Assembly: GCA_051648105.1 (NCBI GenBank)
Contig: JBOFEN010000041.1
Location: 1-20,183, forward strand
Source: UBA7332 sp051648105
GTDB lineage: Bacteria; Bacteroidota; Bacteroidia; Bacteroidales; UBA7332
DNA: 20,183 nucleotides
Direction of reading: 5' to 3'
A program made the translations under genes and the position numbers. The notes under the pieces are model-generated. The model had not been told where the DNA came from and searched no databases. It was given only the letters and a program-made list of their open reading frames with translations. Below, piece after piece: positions 15,639-20,183 of the stretch (position 1 is the first letter of the stretch; the number at the start of each line of letters is the position of its first letter).

Positions 15639-16847
15639 TCATTTACCACCAAAAGAGAGCAGCTTCTCTCTGTAGTATTCGTACTGCTTCTGGCGTAGCT
15701 CTATCTCCTTCGGCAATCCTTCACTGATCGAGCTGGTCAGTGTGTCGAACTTATCTAGTATATCTACTATGCGTTGTTGTTCGGCAAGAGGGGGAACGGG
15801 GATAATAACCTTACTCAAACCGTTTGCATTAATTGCCGATATCTTACCAGATGATATATGCTTTTTTATCTGGTCATGATACTGTCTAGTTCTTGTAAAA
15901 TATGCTACATATTTAGAATTTAATTGGCTTCTATATGAAAAGCATGCATCATGAATAACGACTCCAATTTCAGAAACCCAGGCTGTACCCTTACCAATAT
16001 CTTCTATAGTTTCACCAGCTGCAACAATAACTACATCCTCTTTCTCGGCAATTCTTAATCTCTTGAATGAAACTAAATCTTCACTTAGATAAGACTTACT
16101 CTCGTTTGCCCATATACCATAATGGGTATACATCTCACCATAATGAATACAAGGAACTCCATCTGCAAGCATATCTGTCTTTACAAAACGTTTACCTCTT
16201 TGAAACTCACCAATCTCCCCCAACTGTTTCCACTCAACACACCCCTTATCAAAGCAAAGCAACTGTTCGCGATAATATTCATACTGCTTTTTACGAGCTG
16301 TAAGCTCGGCTGTAAGCTCGGCTGTAAGCTCGGTAAAGGTATCCAGAATCCTTACTATCTCTTTTTGGATAGATAGGGGGGGAAGGGGGATGAGGATTTT
16401 TTTGACAATCTGAGCATTAATATTAGTTTGCGAACCAGCTCCAAGTGATTTAATATACTCATATTGACTTAATAAATAATGATATACAAACCTATAATTC
16501 GCGACATCATCTTTCAACTCTATGTTTGCACAAGCTTGATTTGTACTTAGAGGAATTTTATTTATTCCAACTTTTCCAACAGTTGCTCCGTACATAGCAA
16601 CAATTACGCAATTTGCTGGAATCATCTTTGCACTAGAGTTTATTAAACCTGACTCTGTAATTTTAATGCCAGTATCCCAAATATCTCCATTACCAACTTC
16701 TTGTGTTCTAAGCCAAGGAATATCTCCATTATAATAACTTGACACTCCAGTTTTAGGAGTACCCCCCGAAGATATTTTATTAGCCACCTCCCCCAAAGTC
16801 TTCCACTCAACAACAACCCCCTCTAACAACTTCTCTATATTAGTCAT
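15639..16847 (-). CDS. hsdS: Type I restriction enzyme specificity subunit
   Basis: Target-recognition subunit shared by the methylase and the restriction complex. The 402 residues form two similar halves. Each half starts with an EWK(T/Q)LGE segment (residues 14 and 205), has a variable target-recognition domain, and closes with a conserved segment: PLPPLSIQKEIVRILD then KQYEYYREQLL in the first half, PVPPLAEQQRIVDILD then KQYEYYREKLL in the second. The linker after the first half holds ELTA three times (173-184), encoded by three perfect 12-bp repeats. The recognition sequence cannot be predicted by eye. It overlaps the stop of rhuM by 8 bases, so it is translationally coupled. Only one hsdS is present and there is no recombinase or inverted partner. 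Confidence 0.92.
   Translation of the reverse strand: MTNIEKLLEGVVVEWKTLGEVANKISSGGTPKTGVSSYYNGDIPWLRTQEVGNGDIWDTGIKITESGLINSSAKMIPANCVIVAMYGATVGKVGINKIPLSTNQACANIELKDDVANYRFVYHYLLSQYEYIKSLGAGSQTNINAQIVKKILIPLPPLSIQKEIVRILDTFTELTAELTAELTARKKQYEYYREQLLCFDKGCVEWKQLGEIGEFQRGKRFVKTDMLADGVPCIHYGEMYTHYGIWANESKSYLSEDLVSFKRLRIAEKEDVVIVAAGETIEDIGKGTAWVSEIGVVIHDACFSYRSQLNSKYVAYFTRTRQYHDQIKKHISSGKISAINANGLSKVIIPVPPLAEQQRIVDILDKFDTLTSSISEGLPKEIELRQKQYEYYREKLLSFGGK
16297..16332 (-). repeat. Three 12-bp repeats coding ELTA in the HsdS linker
   Basis: GCTGTAAGCTCG occurs three times in perfect tandem (16297, 16309, 16321). On the coding strand each adds Glu-Leu-Thr-Ala to the helix between the two recognition domains. 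The unit is a multiple of three, so gain or loss keeps the frame and changes only the linker length. Confidence 0.93.
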
Positions 16848-17853
16848 TTCTGCCCCCTCTCGCTATTTTTTTCAACTCCTTCTCGAAGTCAGATATTATC
16901 TTTTGTCTCTTATTAAACTCATCATACTCAGCCATAGCCTTTGCGTCCGCCAGCTTCTTGCTTATAGACCCCTTCCCCTTTAGAATATCATATTTCCTAA
17001 AAGCCAGAAATTCATTGATGCTATCAGCAAACTCACCCATTGTGAAAGAGTTCTCACGCTCTATCAGATCCTCTATATAATCAAAGTAACCAGTAACAGC
17101 CCTTTCAAGCTGTCTGATCTGCTTCTCATCCAGATAGTTCTTCGCAACAGTCACATCACTCTTTAGAATCCTACCATCAGGCGAACCCTTCCAACACTTT
17201 AGTCCCATATTATCAACATCCCTATCAGCTGAGCTATTGATAATCTCCGCAGCAGTCTTACCAGTGATAGCATAGTGAAACTTATTCTGCACCAATGCAT
17301 AAAACTCTTTAGTCACCTCAGCATCCCTGTCATAGTCAATACTACATTCAGCAAAAATATCGGTTATCTGTAACCATATCCTCCTTTCGCTCGCCCTAAT
17401 AGACCGAACACGCTCAAGGAGTTCCTTGAAGTAGTCCTTTCCAAAGGCCGTTTTACCCTGCTTCAGACGATTATCATCCATAGCAAAACCCTTGGTCATA
17501 TACTCCTTCAACACCCCTGTAGCCCATATCCTAAAAGTGGTAGCCTTTCGCGAGTTCACACGATAACCCACAGAGATGATAGCATCAAGATTGTAAAACT
17601 TGTGAGAACGTCGGACATCCCTAGCACCCTCTTTTTGAACTACCGAGATTTCCTCGGCAGTTGAAGTTTCCATTAATTCGCCCTCACTAAAAATATTCTT
17701 CAAGTGTAGAGATATATTATCAGTTGAGCAATCAAACAACTGTGCCATTGCCTTTTGAGTAAGCCAAATGGTCTCATCCTTCACCACGGCACGAATAGAT
17801 ACATCCTCTTCGGGCGTATTATAAAACAAGAAATTCAACTCATTCTTCATCAT
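16840..17853 (-). CDS. RhuM family protein within the restriction operon
   Basis: A 337-residue member of the RhuM family (named for a Salmonella pathogenicity-island protein; function not established). Visible family features are the N-terminal DETIWLTQKAMAQLFDCS, a winged-helix-like segment, HKFYNLDAIISVGYRVNS, and FRIWATGVLKEYMTKGF; the C-terminal half is helical and rich in charge (GSISKKLADAKAMAEYDEFN). Length is normal. Two adjacent ATG codons (17851 and 17848) are possible starts. It lies between hsdM and hsdS and overlaps hsdS by 8 bases, an arrangement common in type I loci, which suggests a role tied to the restriction system or its control. The link is contextual only. Confidence 0.88.
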   Translation of the reverse strand: MMKNELNFLFYNTPEEDVSIRAVVKDETIWLTQKAMAQLFDCSTDNISLHLKNIFSEGELMETSTAEEISVVQKEGARDVRRSHKFYNLDAIISVGYRVNSRKATTFRIWATGVLKEYMTKGFAMDDNRLKQGKTAFGKDYFKELLERVRSIRASERRIWLQITDIFAECSIDYDRDAEVTKEFYALVQNKFHYAITGKTAAEIINSSADRDVDNMGLKCWKGSPDGRILKSDVTVAKNYLDEKQIRQLERAVTGYFDYIEDLIERENSFTMGEFADSINEFLAFRKYDILKGKGSISKKLADAKAMAEYDEFNKRQKIISDFEKELKKIARGGRND

Positions 17854-17879
17854 AAACTGTAGATTATTAATTGTGTATC

Positions 17880-18053
17880 ACTAATTCCCAATTATGAATT
17901 ACACATTGTGCATCACCAATTATTATGCATTGTGAATTATGCATTATGAATTACACATCCTCAATTATGAATTGTGAATTATGCATTATGAATTACATAT
18001 TGTGAATTATGCATTATGAATTACATATTGTGAATTACATATTGTGAATTATC
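17880..18053. repeat. AATTATG/AATTACA repeat array between hsdM and rhuM
   Basis: The spacer is built from variants of AATTATGCATTATG and AATTACATATTGTG. A 28-bp unit starting TGTGAATTATGCATTATG is present in two perfect tandem copies (17973-18000 and 18001-18028), followed by a shortened copy. The array runs over the hsdM stop codon (18035-18037), so the last residues of HsdM (IIHNM) are encoded by repeat sequence. No separate promoter for rhuM was recognised in it. Confidence 0.9.
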
Positions 18054-19576
18054 TCATCCAAGCTGATGCGCAGCTGGTCAATCCTCTCTACAGTTTTTGC
18101 GATCTCCCTATTCAACTTCTCAATATCAATCACCTCACGCGTATCCCTCGCCTCCACATACGAGCTAACCGAAAGATTATAATCATTCTCCGCGATCTTG
18201 CTATTATCCAAACAAATAGCCACATGCTCCACATCCACCTTAGAGTCAAACATCTCCATGATTCGCTCGATGTGAGAATCCTCAAGCTCATTGTTGTTTG
18301 TCACCTTCTTGAAGAAATCCTGACCACTAGCATCGATAAACTGAGTCTTGGTAGTCTGCTTGTTCTTAGCCAAAACCAAGATATTCACCGCTATCGAAGT
18401 ACCAAAAAACAAGTTAGGTGCCAGCGAGATGACCGTCTCCACAAAGTTATTATCCACCAAATACTTACGTATCTTCTGCTCCGCACCACCACGATAGAAT
18501 ATACCAGGGAAGCAGACAATAGCAGCCCTACCCTTTGCCGAGAGATAACTCAAGGCATGAAGCACAAAAGCAAAATCAGCCTTCGACTTTGGCGCAAGCA
18601 CCCCAGCAGGAGCAAATCGCTCATCATTGATCAGAGTGGGGTCATCCGACCCTATCCAGTTTACTGAATATGGAGGATTAGAGACTATCGCATCAAAAGG
18701 CTTATCATCCCCGAATTGTGGATCAAGAAGAGTATTACCTAATGCTATATTAAACTTATCGTAGTTGATATTGTGCAAAAACATATTCATACGAGCCAAG
18801 TTATAGGTCGTATGGTTGATCTCCTGACCAAAAAACCCATCCTCTATGATATGATTATCAAAGTGCTTCTTAGCCTGTAGTAGCAGTGAACCCGAACCAG
18901 CAGCCGGGTCATAGATCTTATTCACCGAGCTCTGCTTATGCATAGCTATCTGCGCTATGAGCTTCGACACCTGCTGAGGCGTAAAGAATTCACCTCCCGA
19001 CTTACCCGCATTGGCAGCATAGTTGGAGATAAGAAACTCATAAGCATCACCAAACAGATCTATCTGATTATCCTCAAAATTACCAAAGTTCAAATCCTCC
19101 ACACCCTTCAATATAGAAGACAAACGACTATTCTTATCCTCAACCGTATTACCCAGTCGAGTACTCGTTGTATCAAAATCCGCAAACAACCCCTTAATGT
19201 CACGCTCCGAATCATAACCATTCGCAGAGCTCTCTATAGAGTCGAAGATAGCCTTAAGGTCAGTATTCAAGTTACTATTCGTATTAGCACCCTTTGCCAC
19301 ATTGACAAAAAGCTGACTAGGATAGATAAAATAACCCTTAGTTTTAATAGCATCATCCTTAATATCAGGAGTGATCACACTATCAGGCAATGCTGCATAA
19401 CATACACTATCATCCCCCGCCTCAATATAACTAGAGAAATTCTCACTAATGAAACGATAAAAGAGAGTACCCAACACAAACTGTTTGAAATCCCATCCAT
19501 CCACAGCACCACGCACCTCATTAGCAATCCTCCATATCTTAGCCTGAAGCTCAGCTCTTTGATCAATATTTGTCAT
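18035..19576 (-). CDS. hsdM: Type I restriction enzyme methylase subunit
   Basis: N6-adenine DNA methyltransferase subunit; with HsdS it protects host DNA, and with HsdR also added it forms the restriction complex. The 513 residues include the HsdM N-terminal helical domain (about 1-150), AdoMet-binding motif I DPAAGSGS (223-230) and the catalytic motif IV NPPY (300-303). GEFFTPQQVSKL (195-206), the usual entry to the methylase fold, is also present. All key residues are present, so it should be active. It is the first gene of the locus, with a Shine-Dalgarno-like GGGAG just before the ATG, unusual in this window. Its C-terminus ends in repeat-derived codons (see the array at 17880-18053). 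Confidence 0.94.
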   Translation of the reverse strand: MTNIDQRAELQAKIWRIANEVRGAVDGWDFKQFVLGTLFYRFISENFSSYIEAGDDSVCYAALPDSVITPDIKDDAIKTKGYFIYPSQLFVNVAKGANTNSNLNTDLKAIFDSIESSANGYDSERDIKGLFADFDTTSTRLGNTVEDKNSRLSSILKGVEDLNFGNFEDNQIDLFGDAYEFLISNYAANAGKSGGEFFTPQQVSKLIAQIAMHKQSSVNKIYDPAAGSGSLLLQAKKHFDNHIIEDGFFGQEINHTTYNLARMNMFLHNINYDKFNIALGNTLLDPQFGDDKPFDAIVSNPPYSVNWIGSDDPTLINDERFAPAGVLAPKSKADFAFVLHALSYLSAKGRAAIVCFPGIFYRGGAEQKIRKYLVDNNFVETVISLAPNLFFGTSIAVNILVLAKNKQTTKTQFIDASGQDFFKKVTNNNELEDSHIERIMEMFDSKVDVEHVAICLDNSKIAENDYNLSVSSYVEARDTREVIDIEKLNREIAKTVERIDQLRISLDEIIHNM

Positions 19577-19617
19577 AACTCCCTATTTTGTTCAGTTAAT
19601 TGGTTCATATTATGCCT

Positions 19618-19649
19618 CTAAATTACTCAATTATTTAATTAAATAGAAA
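19618..19649 (-). promoter_or_regulatory. Possible hsdM operon promoter
   Basis: On the minus strand TTTC (19649-19646) and TAATTTAG (19625-19618) are separated by 20 bases. This is one mismatch in each element from TTTG-N20-TAnnTTTG, about 40 bases before the hsdM ATG. Confidence 0.4.
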
Positions 19650-19650
19650 A

Positions 19651-20183
19651 AACCCCGACCAATCTCAACCCCAAAGGGGTGTAATCAATCAGCCCATGGT
19701 GGGAATATTACGAGAACAACACCAAAGGTGTGAAAGAAAGCCCCAAAGGGGTGTAATCAATCAGCCCATGGTGGGAATATTACGAGAACAACACCAAAGG
19801 TGTGAAAGAAAGCCCCAAAGGGGTGTAATCAATCAGCCCATGGTGTAAGCCATGGAAAATGGGGATGGAATGGAATGAAAATAGGAATAGAAATGAAAAA
19901 AACCGACCAATCTCAGCCCCAAAGGGGTGTAATCTATTAGCCCATGGTGTGAGCCATGGGGGTGGGAATGGGAATGGCGATGGAATGGCGATGGAAATAG
20001 AAATGGAAATGGAAAACCACGACCAATCTCAGCCCCAAAGGGGTGTAAGCCATCAGCCCATGGTGTAAGCCATGGGAAATGGGAATGGCGATGGAATGGC
20101 GATGGAAATAGAAATGGAAATGGAAAACCACGACCAATCTCAGCCCCAAAGGGGTGTAAGCCATCAGCCCATGGTGTAAGCCA
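19651..20183. repeat. REP-like array of short palindromes; no gene
   Basis: CCCCAAAGGGG occurs six times (19669, 19741, 19813, 19917, 20033, 20144), mostly preceded by ACCAATCTCAG or AAAG and followed by TGTAA and then CCCATGG. The first two units are identical 72-bp tandem copies that also hold ACACCAAAGGTGT. The later units have a period near 104-116 bp, contain CCCATGG-N6-CCATGGG hairpins and are separated by purine-rich GGAATGG/GGCGATGG simple repeats. The last 111-bp unit is repeated without change up to the window end. GC-rich stems with short loops in arrays resemble REP elements mobilised by Y1 (RAYT) transposases; no transposase is in view. Open frames crossing it are repeat artefacts. 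Confidence 0.9.

Noticed and set aside
15639..16847. Invertible hsdS shufflon
   Set aside because: There is only one hsdS, no tyrosine recombinase and no inverted copy of a recognition domain in the window.
19859..20164. Open frames on both strands in the right-end repeats
   Set aside because: Their codons simply follow the GGAATGG and CCCCAAAGGGG repeats; the translations are low-complexity and repeat with the DNA.
19651..20183. CRISPR array
   Set aside because: The intervals between the palindromes are themselves repeated, so there are no unique spacers, and no cas gene is present.

Overview
The window reads as chromosomal DNA of a member of the Bacteroidota. The best evidence is promoter grammar: the gene at 8065 is preceded by TTTG-N20-TACATTTG, the -33/-7 pattern of the Bacteroides-type primary sigma factor, and other genes also show TAnnTTTG boxes with almost no Shine-Dalgarno sequences. 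Protein content agrees (Bacteroidota-style CarA/CarB, ClpB, YjdM, a four-helix-bundle protein, AATTATG spacer repeats). I cannot name the genus.

Left part (1-8500), housekeeping. A terminator at the left edge ends a gene outside the window. Then, on the minus strand, come carA-carB (carbamoyl phosphate for pyrimidines and arginine; both subunits carry signatures closer to the animal CAD protein than to E. coli), clpB (disaggregase) and yjdM (zinc-ribbon, PhnA-type). A divergent plus-strand gene encodes a small iron-sulfur protein made of two exactly superimposable BFD-type [2Fe-2S] units. A long hairpin at 8425-8477 closes this part.

Middle and right (8514-19576), a one-way defence island on the minus strand. 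In transcription order: hsdM (methylase), rhuM, hsdS (specificity), a four-helix-bundle gene cut short by an in-frame stop, and hsdR (translocase/endonuclease) make a complete type I restriction-modification locus. After it come a two-gene module (an AAA_21 ATPase and a DUF4276 TOPRIM-like protein, 5 bases apart) with the layout of split OLD/PARIS-type anti-phage systems. Last is a decayed SIR2-domain defence gene, frameshifted near 9215 and apparently deleted further on. The island looks mosaic: AATTATG-type repeats fill three spacers of the restriction locus and even supply the start region of hsdR and the stop of hsdM. The hsdS linker carries three perfect 12-bp ELTA repeats of the kind that change target spacing in EcoR124-type enzymes.

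Right end (19577-20183): no credible gene after the hsdM promoter, but a REP-like array of short GC-rich palindromes (CCCCAAAGGGG, and CCCATGG...CCATGGG) in 72-bp and about 111-bp periods. Both window ends lie in repeat-like sequence, so the window may be a whole assembly contig.
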